64,000 bases of DNA from Bacteroides finegoldii DSM 17565 (GCF_000156195.1 NZ_GG688319.1:251364-315363), one strand, 5' to 3'. Shown: positions 35,871 through 45,901, counted from the stretch's first letter. Program-made: numbers and translations. The notes: generated from the letters alone by a model not told the origin.

Positions 35871-37556
35871 ATGATACATTTTTTCAAGCAACCCATTTCT
35901 CACCTTGCGTTACCGGATAAATTCACTTATCCTTTCCACTATACGCCTCATCCATTGTGCGTGTTGGCAGCGGAAGAAGTGAAAGAATATATCGCGAGCC
36001 GAGAAGAATGGCAAGAAGAATTAGCTTTCGGAAAAATGTTCGGGGTACTGATTGTACAAAAAGAGAATAAACAAGAGACTGCAAAAAAAGAAGCAGTCAA
36101 TGAAATTGGTTATCTCGCTGCTTTCTCCGGCAATCTGGCAGGGAAGAATCTGCATCCTTATTTTGTCCCTCCTGTTTACGACTTATTGCAACCGGAAGGA
36201 TTCTTCAAAATTGAAGAAGAACAAATATCTTCCATCAATATCCGTATTCGTGAATTAGAAAACAATCGTTCTTATCTCGATTTAAAAGAAAAGTGGAAGA
36301 CGGAAACGGAACAGGCTAAAGCAATTTTGAATCAGGCTAAGGCAGAACTCAAAGCAGCAAAGGAGGCGAGAGAGATTCGCCGCCAATCATCCTCTACCCT
36401 TTCCGAAGAGGAACAAGCCTCCCTGATCCGGGAAAGCCAATACCAGAAAGCGGAATACAAACGACTGGAAAAAAAATGGAAGAAACGATTGGAAGAACTC
36501 GAAACGGAAACGAGACACTTCGAGACTGAAATAGAACAACTGAAAACCGAACGGAAGGAACGTTCGGCAGCCTTGCAAAGAAAGTTGTTCGAGCAGTTCC
36601 GGATGCTGAATGCCAGAGGAGAAGTGAAAGACCTATACACTATCTTTGAGCAGACAGTTCAGAAAGTTCCTCCTGCCGGTGCGGGTGAATGTGCTTTGCC
36701 TAAATTGTTGCAATATGCGTATCTTCATCAATTAAAGCCATTGGCTATGGCTGAATTCTGGTGGGGAGACTCTCCTAAAAACGAAATCCGGCATCACGGA
36801 TATTATTATCCTTCCTGCAAGGGAAAATGTGAACCTATTTTGCAGCATATGTTGCAAGGACTGGAAGTAGACGAGAATCCGTTGCTGAACTCCATCCATG
36901 AGGATGAAGAACTGGAAATCGTATATGAAGATGAATGGTTAGTGGTAGTCAATAAGCCGGCAGGAATGTTGTCCGTTCCGGGAAAGGAGGAGGACAGAGA
37001 TTCAGTCTATCATCGCCTGAAAAAGAAGTATCCCGATGCTACCGGACCTATGATTGTACATCGCCTCGATATGGCGACTTCCGGATTATTGCTCGTAGCT
37101 AAAACGAAAGAGGTGCATCAACATTTGCAGGCACAATTTGCAAGCAGAAGTATCAAGAAACGCTATGTAGCCGTGTTGGATGGGGCAACAGCAACAGTAG
37201 AGAAGACAGCACTGCCGCCCGGAAGAACAGGAAGAATCGAACTCCCTCTCTGTTTGAATCCTCTTGATCGTCCCCGGCAAATCGTCAGTAGAGAACATGG
37301 GAAAGAAGCGATTACAGAATACCGCATCATCAGTGAATCAGAAAAACACATCCGGATTGCTTTCTATCCGTTGACCGGACGGACACACCAATTACGGGTA
37401 CACGCCGCCCATCCGGAGGGTTTGAGTTGCCCCATTCTTGGGGATGAACTTTACGGAAAGAAAGCGGACAGACTATACCTCCACGCCGAATATATAGAGT
37501 TCCGTCATCCCATCAGCGGAAAGATTCTACGCATACAGAAAGAGGCCGACTTCTAA
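35871..37556 (+). CDS. RluA-family RNA pseudouridine synthase with long N-terminal coiled-coil extension
   Basis: 561 aa, nearly twice the usual RluA length. The C-terminal ~210 residues are the synthase: YEDEWLVVVNKPAGMLSVPG, catalytic Asp in HRLDMATSGLLL, and TGRTHQLRVHAAHP. Residues 1-125 form a separate domain, and residues ~125-250 a strongly charged coiled coil (KTETEQAKAILNQAKAELKA and KKRLEELETETRHFETEIEQ). A Cys-containing segment (YPSCKGKCEP) precedes the catalytic domain. This layout is known in Bacteroidetes and Gammaproteobacteria RluA relatives; the RNA target is not identifiable. Confidence 0.9.
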   Translation: MIHFFKQPISHLALPDKFTYPFHYTPHPLCVLAAEEVKEYIASREEWQEELAFGKMFGVLIVQKENKQETAKKEAVNEIGYLAAFSGNLAGKNLHPYFVPPVYDLLQPEGFFKIEEEQISSINIRIRELENNRSYLDLKEKWKTETEQAKAILNQAKAELKAAKEAREIRRQSSSTLSEEEQASLIRESQYQKAEYKRLEKKWKKRLEELETETRHFETEIEQLKTERKERSAALQRKLFEQFRMLNARGEVKDLYTIFEQTVQKVPPAGAGECALPKLLQYAYLHQLKPLAMAEFWWGDSPKNEIRHHGYYYPSCKGKCEPILQHMLQGLEVDENPLLNSIHEDEELEIVYEDEWLVVVNKPAGMLSVPGKEEDRDSVYHRLKKKYPDATGPMIVHRLDMATSGLLLVAKTKEVHQHLQAQFASRSIKKRYVAVLDGATATVEKTALPPGRTGRIELPLCLNPLDRPRQIVSREHGKEAITEYRIISESEKHIRIAFYPLTGRTHQLRVHAAHPEGLSCPILGDELYGKKADRLYLHAEYIEFRHPISGKILRIQKEADF

Positions 37557-38914
37557 ACAGTAACCGTACTTGTGAACACCTGCTTCTTCAACCTGCGATA
37601 AACGTAGATAAATGCCGGTACGAGGAACAAATCTGCCGCTATCCAAGCCATCGGATCACCGTAGCAGACAGCAATAAAACCGAATACCGGTACGGCATAG
37701 AGACTGACAAGAATACGAGCAATCATCTCCGCCACTCCGGAGAACATGGCAAGATTGGTAAAGCCTACTCCCTGAATGGTATAACGCAAGATGCACAACA
37801 AACCAAGCATTGGGAAGAACATACAGGAGACATGCAGGAACAACTCGGTATCCAACAGAATTTCCGTTTCCGACGGATCTACAAAGATCAATGCAAAATA
37901 TTTAGCTCCCACCATCAGAAGAACGAATGTAAATGCCGCATAAACGATCATCATCAAAGCACTCGCCTTAATTCCCAACCAGACACGCTCCGGTTTTCCT
38001 GCCCCATAATTCTGTCCGCTATACGTAGCCATCGCAATTCCCAGACTCTCGAACGTGCAGATAAAGAACATCTTGATGCGCATAGCAGACGTAAAAGCTG
38101 CCACACACGCTGTTCCCAATGCATTATTCGCACTCTGAAGCATGATGCTGCCGATAGCCGTGATAGAAAACTGCAATCCCATAGGCACACCAATGTAAAG
38201 CAGCGTCTTAGCCAGTTTCGACTGGAACCGGCGTTCTTTCGGAGTACCTTGCAATATTTCAAACTTCCGGTACATATAAATGTAGCAGAGAACAGCCGAC
38301 AATCCTTGCGAAAAGACAGTAGCAATAGCAGCTCCCGCCACTCCCCAGCCAAGTACCAAAATACAGAACAAATCAAGAATGATATTCAGAACAGCCGCAA
38401 ACAGCAGAAACCAAAAAGGCGTCTTACTGTCTCCCAACGCACGGATAATGCTCGAAAGAAGATTATAGAAGAAAGTACACGGCACACCAATAAACGTGAC
38501 AAGCAAATAAGCATACGCCCCTTCGAAAATATTCTCCGGCGTACGCATGATCCGAAGAATATCCTCACATAAAATACAGGTGAGAAGAGCAATCACCACA
38601 GACATTCCCGCAGCCAGTTTCAGACTGACGGCCACATAACTGCGCATCGTACTGTAATCCCGCGCCCCAAACTTCTGCGCAACGGGTATTCCGAAACCTC
38701 CGCAACATCCATTGCAGAACCCGAGAATAAGAAACACCACCGATGTGCTAGCTCCAACAGAAGCTAACGCGTTAATTCCTAAAAACTTTCCTACAATTGC
38801 AGCATCAACAAGCGAATACGTTTGTTGCAACAGATTGCCGAGTAAAAGCGGCAGCGTAAACTTTAAAATGAGAGGTAATGCCGGCCCTGCCGTCATTTCT
38901 TTAGAAGTTGCCAT
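37553..38914 (-). CDS. MATE-family multidrug efflux transporter
   Basis: 453 aa, 12 predicted helices in two halves. The N-terminal motif LPLLLGNLLQQTYSLVDAAIVGKFLG is typical of the NorM/DinF-like MATE fold, a cation-coupled exporter of organic cations. I use the ATG at 38914 (MATSKEMTAGPALP), since the in-frame TTG at 38941 overlaps the -7 box. It overlaps the convergent RluA gene by 4 bp. No regulator adjoins. Confidence 0.92.
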   Translation of the reverse strand: MATSKEMTAGPALPLILKFTLPLLLGNLLQQTYSLVDAAIVGKFLGINALASVGASTSVVFLILGFCNGCCGGFGIPVAQKFGARDYSTMRSYVAVSLKLAAGMSVVIALLTCILCEDILRIMRTPENIFEGAYAYLLVTFIGVPCTFFYNLLSSIIRALGDSKTPFWFLLFAAVLNIILDLFCILVLGWGVAGAAIATVFSQGLSAVLCYIYMYRKFEILQGTPKERRFQSKLAKTLLYIGVPMGLQFSITAIGSIMLQSANNALGTACVAAFTSAMRIKMFFICTFESLGIAMATYSGQNYGAGKPERVWLGIKASALMMIVYAAFTFVLLMVGAKYFALIFVDPSETEILLDTELFLHVSCMFFPMLGLLCILRYTIQGVGFTNLAMFSGVAEMIARILVSLYAVPVFGFIAVCYGDPMAWIAADLFLVPAFIYVYRRLKKQVFTSTVTV

Positions 38915-38938
38915 ACGTCTATGTTCTAAAATCGGATG

Positions 38939-38946
38939 CAAAGATA
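38939..38946 (-). promoter_or_regulatory. -7 box of the MATE gene
   Basis: Minus-strand TATCTTTG, 24 nt before the ATG. Confidence 0.55.
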
Positions 38947-39037
38947 CGGAAAATTCAATGAATTAGTTCTTGATTTGCGTTCCTCTTTTAGTTGACATAA
39001 ATCAAAAAAATCAGTATGAGAGCATGAGTCTCCCGGT

Positions 39038-39244
39038 CTATCGTTTCACCAACCGTTTAGGTGAACCATGCCACGAGCATCCCAGGCAGAAGACTTCTGT
39101 CAAATCGAACCCCTCCATCGAATCTTCCGGATATTTGGGAACAACTTCACCATCTTCGAGCACATAAACCAGCAGCCTGTCACCCTGTTCATTCTTCACA
39201 TACATAGCTGCAATCTTGCATTGCGGACACAATAACTTTTTCAT
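39038..39244 (-). CDS. Small zinc-ribbon protein
   Basis: 68 aa with two CxxC pairs (CPQC near the N terminus, CLGC near the C terminus), so a zinc ribbon. The last residues HGSPKRLVKR are basic. Function unknown. The ATG at 39244 is preceded by TATCTTTG ending only 4 nt away, which would make a leaderless transcript; the alternative in-frame TTG at 39289 would place the promoter inside the gene. Confidence 0.7.
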   Translation of the reverse strand: MKKLLCPQCKIAAMYVKNEQGDRLLVYVLEDGEVVPKYPEDSMEGFDLTEVFCLGCSWHGSPKRLVKR

Positions 39245-39322
39245 GCTGCAAAGATACAGATTGTTTCCGTCAACCACAAACTCTTCCAACGATGTTTCAG
39301 AAGCCCGTTCATGATTTACAGT

Positions 39323-40829
39323 TTATCTATTCTTCCAGAATCCCGGATAAAACAACAGGAGTACACTAAACAATTCCAGACGTCCCACCAGCATCAGAAA
39401 AGAAAGTATCCACTTTGCCAGATCAGGTAAAGAATTCCACGAATATGCAGGCCCGCAAGTTCCCAATCCCGGACCGACATTGCCTATACTCGAAATAACC
39501 GTACTGACGGACTCGGAAAAGCCAACTCCCAAAAACAAAAGAGCCGTCCACCCAATCAGGATCAGAACCAGATAAAAAGCAAAGAAAATCAATACGGTAG
39601 TTACAATAGAAGAAGACACCGTCTGCTTATTGATACGTACGGGAAGCACGGCATTCGGGTGGAGCAGATGTTTGAACTCATTCCGAATGGCACGTGCCAC
39701 AATCAGCAACCGCATATTCTTGATACCTCCACTGGTAGAACCCGTACACCCTCCCGAAAGCATCGCAATAAACAACAGTAACCACGTGAAAGGAGGCCAC
39801 ATATTATAATCATCCGTAGCAAAACCGCAGGAAGTATGCACCGTAGACACCTGGAACAATGCTTTCCGGAAAGCCAGTTCCCAGTCATAATGATTTTGAA
39901 AGACGAGCGCCAACGTGATAAGAAAAGTCAAGATACCCACTGACGCCAGAAACCAGTGCAGCTCTTCATCTTTGAATAAACGACCGACTTTTCCTTTCAA
40001 ACACATCAGAAACAAAGAGAAGTTGATACTGGAAACAATCATAAAGATAGCCACCACATATTCTATATACGGAGAATTCCAGTAAGATATACTGTTCTGC
40101 TTGGTAGAATATCCGCCCGTAGCAGTAGTGGCAAACGACTGGCAAATGGCATCAAACAAGCTCATGCCCCCAAACATCAATAAGACAGTTTCCGAAACTG
40201 TCAATACCAGATAAATTGTCCACAACCACTTGGCCATGACATTGATTTTCGGATGGGTACGGTCGTGCGTCACTCCCGTAGATTCAGCAGAGAAGAGTTG
40301 CACTCCTCCCGTGGTAAAGATAGGAAGAATGGCAATCGTGAAAAACACAATCCCCAAACCACCGATCCACTGCGTCAGGCTTCGCCAGAAAAGCATACCG
40401 TGGGAAAGGGATTCAATATCATCGAGAATAGTAGCTCCTGTAGTGGTAAACCCGGACATGGTTTCGAAAAAGGCATTGGTTATCGTATCAATGCTTCCGC
40501 TAAAATAAAAAGGAAGCATGCCGAAAAAGGTAAAAAACAACCCATGAAAGAGTGACCACACAATATCCGTCTCTCCGGCTCATCTTATTCTCCGCTCCCC
40601 GTCCGTAGAGCAGTAACAATCCGCCTACCACAGCATTGATGATACAGGTGTAAAGAAAGTATTTATAATCACTTTCCCCGTAACCAGCCGACACTCCGGC
40701 ACAAAGTAAGAACATCCCCAATTCGATGAATAGCAACATACCCAGCACGCGCCCTATCATCTTCCGGTTAATCATGCTATTATTCTTACTCCGAATATAC
40801 AGACTGTTATCTGAAATGTACTCTTCCAT
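39323..40829 (-). pseudogene. trkH: TrkH-family potassium uptake protein, one-base frameshift
   Basis: Membrane subunit for K+ import. The first frame (40829-40500) covers the first three helices (MGRVLGMLLFIEL-type region, then SRRDGYCVVTLSWVVF). The second carries the rest: MSGFTTTGATI, GGYSTKQ, TSCGFATDD and ISSIGNVGPG are the four selectivity-loop segments, all present. The frames cross at the T6 run (complement of 40532-40537); removing one T joins WVVF to TFFGMLPFYF and gives 501 aa. No TrkA gene adjoins. As written it is inactive, but homopolymer error is a plausible cause. Confidence 0.87.
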
Positions 40830-41082
40830 AACTCATGAATTATTTTGTATGTTCCCCTCATAGCCAAGAGTATGCCAAAATGAAAAGGATTCTGATAATT
40901 AGCTTGTAATCAATGCATTTATTTTTTTTCATTTTAGAAAAAGTAATCTCTAAACACCCTACCAAAATGAAAGGGTGCTTTTCAAAATAGAAAAAAGAAG
41001 AAGGTGTATTTTAACAGAATACGCCTGCATTTCTGCATAATCTTCGCTATCTTTGTCATTCCAAAGTGTAAAAAAGAAAGAG

Positions 41083-41382
41083 ATGAAAGCATCACGCATT
41101 GCGCACGAAAAGAAAACGGTAGAGTTGATGATCCGCCTCTATTGCCGGAAAAAAGAAAAAAATACAATTCTTTGTGCCGACTGTGAAGAGTTGCTCCGCT
41201 ATGCCCACGCACGTCTCGACCATTGTCCGTTTGGAGAGAAGAAGAGTGCATGCAAAGAATGCACCGTACATTGTTACAAACCCGTCATGCGCGAACGAAT
41301 GCGACAGGTGATGCGTTTCTCCGGACCGAGGATGTTGCTTTATGCACCCTGGCAGGCCATACGACATTTATTGAACCTATAA
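41083..41382 (+). CDS. Nitrous-oxide-stimulated-promoter family protein (YgbA-like)
   Basis: 99 aa. Four or more Cys in a pattern CADCEELLRYAHARLDHCPFG ... SACKECTVHCY, which I recognise as the PF11756-type family linked to nitrosative stress; it probably binds metal. I start at the ATG at 41083 (MKASRIAHEKK), since an in-frame codon upstream lies within the -7 box TATCTTTG (41048-41055). The gene is followed 19 bp later by an SDR gene. Confidence 0.82.
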   Translation: MKASRIAHEKKTVELMIRLYCRKKEKNTILCADCEELLRYAHARLDHCPFGEKKSACKECTVHCYKPVMRERMRQVMRFSGPRMLLYAPWQAIRHLLNL

Positions 41383-41401
41383 CTTACTAAAAAAATCAGT
41401 A

Positions 41402-42133
41402 ATGAAAAAAGCCATTATCATTGGCGCTACCTCCGGCATCGGACAAGAAGTTGCAAAATGTCTGTTACTGGATGGATGGCAAATCGGAGTAGCCGGCAGA
41501 CGGCAATCCGCTCTCGAAAACCTGCAACGGGCAGCACCGGATCAGATTCAAATTCAAGCGTTGGACGTAACCCAGGAAGATGCAGGCGAGAAATTGAATA
41601 TGCTCATCGACAAGGTGGGCGGCATGGATTTGTTTCTTCTTAGCTCGGGCATCGGTTTCCAGAATACGAATCTGAACATGGAGGTGGAGCTGAACACAGC
41701 ATACACGAATGTAGAGGGATTTATCCGCATGGTGGATACCGCTTTCATCTATTTCAGGAAAAGCGGAGGCGGCCACCTGGCAGTCATCAGTTCCATCGCG
41801 GGAACGAAAGGACTTGGAGTGGCTCCTGCCTACTCTGCCACCAAACGCTTCCAGAACACTTACATAGATGCTCTCGAACAACTTTCATATTTACAAAAAC
41901 TGAATATCCGTTTTACTGATATCCGTCCCGGATTTGTTGCCACCGACTTGCTCAACGACGGGAAACATTATCCGCTATTGATGGATGCAGCGAAAGTGGG
42001 ACGTCACATCGCCTGGTCACTGGAGCGGAAACAACGGATAGTAGTGATCGACTGGCGCTACCGGATACTGGTCTTTTTCTGGAAAATGATTCCCCGTTGG
42101 ATGTGGAAACGGCTGCCCGTGAAAACCAATTAA
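41402..42133 (+). CDS. Short-chain dehydrogenase/reductase
   Basis: 243 aa. Cofactor motif GATSGIGQ, the catalytic Ser in ISSIAG and YSATK (Y-x3-K). A basic, hydrophobic C terminus (YRILVFFWKMIPRWMWKRLP) suggests membrane association. Substrate unknown. It follows the YgbA-like gene at 19 bp, likely the same transcript. Confidence 0.9.
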   Translation: MKKAIIIGATSGIGQEVAKCLLLDGWQIGVAGRRQSALENLQRAAPDQIQIQALDVTQEDAGEKLNMLIDKVGGMDLFLLSSGIGFQNTNLNMEVELNTAYTNVEGFIRMVDTAFIYFRKSGGGHLAVISSIAGTKGLGVAPAYSATKRFQNTYIDALEQLSYLQKLNIRFTDIRPGFVATDLLNDGKHYPLLMDAAKVGRHIAWSLERKQRIVVIDWRYRILVFFWKMIPRWMWKRLPVKTN

Positions 42134-42208
42134 CACCAAAAGCAAACCAGGAAAGAAATAAATGAATAAATAGCAAGACCAGACTACTTCTTTTCCAATA
42201 TTTCTACT

Positions 42209-42216
42209 TACATTTG
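42209..42216 (+). promoter_or_regulatory. -7 box of the zinc-ribbon gene
   Basis: TACATTTG, 35 nt upstream of the ATG at 42252. Confidence 0.45.
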
Positions 42217-42251
42217 TCTTGTAACATAAACTTATAATCTAACAAAAAAAG

Positions 42252-42521
42252 ATGGAACAAAAATTTTGTCAAAGTTGCGGTATGCCGATAGACGACTCAA
42301 CTTTTGGAAAAGAAACGGACGGTAGCAAGAACGAAGATTATTGCCACTATTGCTATGCGGACGGACATTTCACGAAAGAGTGTACCATGGACGAGATGAT
42401 CGAGCTTAATCTGAATTATCTGGATGAGTTCAATAAAGACTCGGAAGTGAAATACACAGTGGAGGAAGCACGGAAAACGATGAAGGAGTACTTTCCACAG
42501 TTGAAGAGGTGGAAACAGTAA
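42252..42521 (+). CDS. Putative zinc-ribbon domain protein
   Basis: 89 aa. N-terminal zinc ribbon FCQSCGMPI ... YCHYCYADGHF, the Zn_ribbon_2 (PF12674) pattern, followed by a helical tail (TMDEMIELNLNYLDEF). The family is of unknown function, often near transferases. No operon partners. Confidence 0.85.
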   Translation: MEQKFCQSCGMPIDDSTFGKETDGSKNEDYCHYCYADGHFTKECTMDEMIELNLNYLDEFNKDSEVKYTVEEARKTMKEYFPQLKRWKQ

Positions 42522-42577
42522 TTGAGAAATAAAAGGAGCTTTCAGGCATGAATACATATTCAGACCTGAAAGCTTAT

Positions 42578-42862
42578 CTACTTATTTTCTTTTATAAAAT
42601 CCGTAAAGTTCGACCAGTCTTCTACACGAAACGCACGAAGATCACGAACTGACGCCTGAAACCAAGGAATACGTTTCAATGCGTCAATTGCACGAAAAAG
42701 ATTTGCCATATCAGTTTTCTCTGTTAGATATACACTACCCTGCGTATTATAAAACTCATACTGACGCAACACTTTATTTATTTCAAAATAGGCATTGTTA
42801 TAAGGCTCTCCATAATTGGCACGTAGGTCTGTAATGACCATATCAAAGGCTATTGCATACAT
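42578..42862 (-). CDS. vapD: VapD-family endoribonuclease toxin
   Basis: 94 aa with the VapD hallmark MYAIAFDMVI, followed by QGSVYLTE, NLFRAIDALK and SVRDLRAFRVEDWSNFT. VapD is a Cas2-like ferredoxin-fold RNase that cleaves mRNA. The start overlaps the upstream gene by 13 bp, an arrangement typical of toxin-antitoxin pairs. Confidence 0.88.
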   Translation of the reverse strand: MYAIAFDMVITDLRANYGEPYNNAYFEINKVLRQYEFYNTQGSVYLTEKTDMANLFRAIDALKRIPWFQASVRDLRAFRVEDWSNFTDFIKENK

Positions 42863-43068
42863 ACATTATCCTCATTTACAGGAATAAAATATTTCTGCTC
42901 ACCAAAGAAAATACGGTTAAATTTATCACGAATCGCTATAACTAAGCCTTTGAACGGATTATGTTCAATATCAATTACTGTACCCTCTATCCATTCATCG
43001 AGTCCCGTTAACCTAGGATCCACTTTTACCTTTTCACCTTCTTTTATCATAACACTATTTTTCTTCAT
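42850..43068 (-). CDS. Putative antitoxin partner of VapD
   Basis: 72 aa, strongly beta with charged loops (MIKEGEKVKVDPRLTGLDEW, IEGTVIDIEHNPFKG), resembling an Sm- or KOW-like small fold. It overlaps vapD and precedes it, the usual order for an antitoxin. I base the role on position; the sequence is not the known VapX. A -7 box TATCTTTG lies at 43082-43089, 13 nt upstream of the ATG. Confidence 0.65.
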   Translation of the reverse strand: MKKNSVMIKEGEKVKVDPRLTGLDEWIEGTVIDIEHNPFKGLVIAIRDKFNRIFFGEQKYFIPVNEDNVCMQ

Positions 43069-43126
43069 TGATTTCCAATTACAAAGATAATATTATTTCC
43101 TTTTCCGACGAATCAAAAGCGAGTAT

Positions 43127-43393
43127 TTAACCATTTATTTCCGGGTGTCTTTCCAACCACTTCACTGCATAAGAGCATGTTGCTTTCGGCTTCATCCCGT
43201 TAGCTAATGCATAGGCGTAAGCAGCTTTTACCAAGGCAGCGGCAATCCCCCGCCCTTCAATGGGTTGTGGCACAATTGTGTGGATAATATCAAGAGAATC
43301 ACCTATCAGGCGATATTGTACAAAGGCGGTGCGACCGTCTACTTCTGTCTTGAACAATTTTTGTTCGGGCTGATGAATAATTTCGTAATTCAT
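43127..43393 (-). CDS. Small GNAT-family acetyltransferase (YjdJ-type)
   Basis: 88 aa, the minimal acetyltransferase family that has IVPQPIEGRGIAAALVKAAY as acetyl-CoA loop and ends with CSYAVKWLERHPE (the conserved C-x-Y...HPE). Substrate unknown. Confidence 0.88.
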   Translation of the reverse strand: MNYEIIHQPEQKLFKTEVDGRTAFVQYRLIGDSLDIIHTIVPQPIEGRGIAAALVKAAYAYALANGMKPKATCSYAVKWLERHPEING

Positions 43394-43475
43394 AATTGCT
43401 GTTGTTTTAAAGTTGTCTCATTGTTCGTTAAGCACTCCGGCAAAATAATCTTAGGTTATCAGGCGCAGATTGCGA

Positions 43476-44789
43476 TCAGAGTTGCTCGATCCACTTCAAC
43501 TGGCTCGTATCGTATCCACGACGTTCGGCAGCGGTGACGAGTTTCTTCTTGATTTCTTCCGGCAGTTGGGGTGTACGGCTTAGTATCCAGAGATATTTAT
43601 CAGTACTGCTGCCTATCAGGGCATAATTGTAATTCTCTTCATCCAGTTCCAAGACATAATAATCAGAATAGAAACTAAGGAAGAAAGACACTTTCAGTTT
43701 GCCCGGCTGTGCGGGATCGGGTATTTTGGCATGTCCGTTGGCAGTCTTGCAGATGTCGTAAGGAGAATTACGTTTGCATCCCCGGTTCTCCACACGAATC
43801 ATGCCGTCGGGACGGAGCGTGTAAGTAGCCGTGACGTCTACAAGTCCGTATTCAAAGCGATTCTCGTAGCGGGCTATTTCATACCAAAGTCCCATATACC
43901 GGTGCAGGTCGAGAGAGGTAACCGTACTATGGTCCGTACCTCTGAAAAGACGTCCGACATTGGGAATGGAAAAATGAAATCCCGCCTCCGTCAGACGCGT
44001 TGGGCGAACTCTCTGGCCAGCAGTCAGGAAAGATGCCGCTTCACCATATAAGATACGGAAAATTCGTTGCGGAGCTACCATCGTTGTCCATGCCCGATAA
44101 GCCTTTCCCATCGCACGGGTGAAAGCATATTGCGAAATCTGCTGCGGAGCAACCAGATTATATACCCCATGTGTCTCTTCGTGAGTGATAAAGAACTCCA
44201 TTGCACGGCAAAGATCCCGTATCGATATCCACGGAAAAGCCTGCGTACCGGGACCGATGGCAGTGGCTATCTTGGTAGCTTGCAAAGGGCGAAGCATCTG
44301 CTGCATCGCTCCCCCGTCCAGAGAAAGCACTACGCCGAAGCGTGTAATAACGAGCCTTGTAGGTTCGGGACAGTGTTTCGCTTCCTTTTCCCACGCATAG
44401 CAAAGATCGGACAGAAAACCTTCTCCACGGGTACGGGTATATTCGTCCACCTCCGCTTCCGAAGGATAATAACCTACGGCAGAAGCCGAAATCATCAGTT
44501 TCGGTTTCGTTTTGACTGCGTTCAAAGTGCGGATAATACGATTGGTTACGACAATACGACTGTTGAAAAGCTCCTGTTTATATTCCGGTGTCCAACGTTT
44601 ATTGATAGGTGCACCTGCCAGGTTGATGACAACATCACAATGGGTCAGTGTCTAAATCAAATAACCGGACATACCTTCGCGAAACATCGACCTTCCTAGA
44701 GGAATGATCCGATGTCCGCCCTTTTCTGTAAGATAATTAGAAAGATGTTTACCTATATATCCGGTAGCTCCGGTCATTGCTATATTCAT
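43476..44789 (-). pseudogene. TIGR01777-type epimerase fused to a lipocalin, with an in-frame stop
   Basis: The gene starts at the ATG at 44789 with an NAD-binding motif (MTGATGYIGKHLS). It is in one frame to 43476 except for a TAG at 44654-44652 (codon 46; CAG in the reading YLIQTLTHCD is the likely ancestor). Downstream are INLAGAPINKRWTPEYKQEL, SASAVGYYPS and LDGGAMQQML of the SDR-like epimerase, a DUF1731-like tail, then a lipocalin domain from about residue 295 (YMGLWYEIARYENRFEYG, the Blc pattern). A substitution rather than an indel, so less likely to be a homopolymer error. An ATG at 44525 could restart translation of the last 349 residues, lacking the cofactor motif. Confidence 0.82.
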
Positions 44790-44848
44790 CTTGATTCGTT
44801 GTTTATTTTAACTCTATTAGAAAAACGTATAAAATGCAAGAAAAGTTC

Positions 44849-44878
44849 TTTGAAAAAAGCAAAATGAGGTTATCTTTG
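44849..44878 (+). promoter_or_regulatory. Promoter of mltD
   Basis: TTTG at 44849-44852, 18 bp, then TATCTTTG at 44871-44878. Confidence 0.65.
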
Positions 44879-44920
44879 CAAGATAGACGTAAACATTGAA
44901 GCATCCAAAAAGGTTATAAA

Positions 44921-45901
44921 ATGAAAAGACAAATGAAAATCAACTATATTCTTACACTTATATTAGTATTTTGCATCGGTGCTTCCATCCCAATATTGAC
45001 AGGCAGCAGCCAAGTGAACGAACAACATTCCGCCAAATCGGAAGTGCCTTATTGTGTCACTCCGCCTACTGTTCCCGCACAGGTCACCTTCGACGGGGAA
45101 ACGATTGACCTCCGGCGCTATGACCGCCGCGAACGGATGGACCGCGAGATGATGGCCTTCACCTATATGCACTCCACCACCATGTTATTAATCAAGCGTG
45201 CCAACCGTTACTTCCCCATCATCGAACCGATACTGAAAGCAAACGGTATTCCTGATGACTTCAAATACCTGATGGTCATCGAGAGCAATCTGAATAACAT
45301 CGCACGTTCTCCGGCAGGAGCAGCAGGTCTATGGCAATTTATGCCTGCCACCGGACGGGAATTCGGGCTGGAAGTGAACGATAACGTAGACGAACGCTAT
45401 CATATTGAAAAAGCAACCGTTGCCGCCTGCAAATACTTCAAACAGGCGTATGCCAAATATGGCGACTGGATGGCTGTCTCCGCCGCCTATAACGCCGGAC
45501 AGGGACGCATCTCCTCCCAACTTGAAAAGCAGTTGGCAAGTCATGCCATGGACTTATGGCTGGTAGAGGAAACTTCCCGCTACATGTTCCGCTTGCTGGC
45601 AGCCAAAGAGATATTCAACAACCCGCAACGTTACGGATTCCTCTTGAAACGGGAACATCTGTATCCGCCTATTCCTTATAAAGAGGTAACCGTCAACACT
45701 TCTATCGACGATCTGAACGAGTACGCAAAATCACAGGGAATCACCTATGCCCAACTCCGTGATGCCAACCCCTGGCTGCGCGACACTTCATTGAAGAACA
45801 AGACCGGAAAGACATACATTCTCTATATTCCTACACAAGAGGGAATGTATTACAACCCGCAAAAGACCATTGCCTACAATAAACAGTGGGTCATCGACTA
45901 A
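44921..45901 (+). CDS. mltD: Membrane-bound lytic murein transglycosylase MltD-like
   Basis: 326 aa periplasmic enzyme that cuts peptidoglycan and forms 1,6-anhydromuropeptides. N-terminal hydrophobic signal/anchor (YILTLILVFCIGASIPIL). The SLT domain has the catalytic Glu in VIESNLN, GLWQFMPATG and AAYNAGQGR. The C-terminal ~75 residues (STVNTSIDDLNEYAKSQG) look like one LysM-type peptidoglycan-binding unit, fewer than in enterobacterial MltD. Ends 38 bp before the K+ channel gene, which may be co-transcribed. Confidence 0.9.
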   Translation: MKRQMKINYILTLILVFCIGASIPILTGSSQVNEQHSAKSEVPYCVTPPTVPAQVTFDGETIDLRRYDRRERMDREMMAFTYMHSTTMLLIKRANRYFPIIEPILKANGIPDDFKYLMVIESNLNNIARSPAGAAGLWQFMPATGREFGLEVNDNVDERYHIEKATVAACKYFKQAYAKYGDWMAVSAAYNAGQGRISSQLEKQLASHAMDLWLVEETSRYMFRLLAAKEIFNNPQRYGFLLKREHLYPPIPYKEVTVNTSIDDLNEYAKSQGITYAQLRDANPWLRDTSLKNKTGKTYILYIPTQEGMYYNPQKTIAYNKQWVID

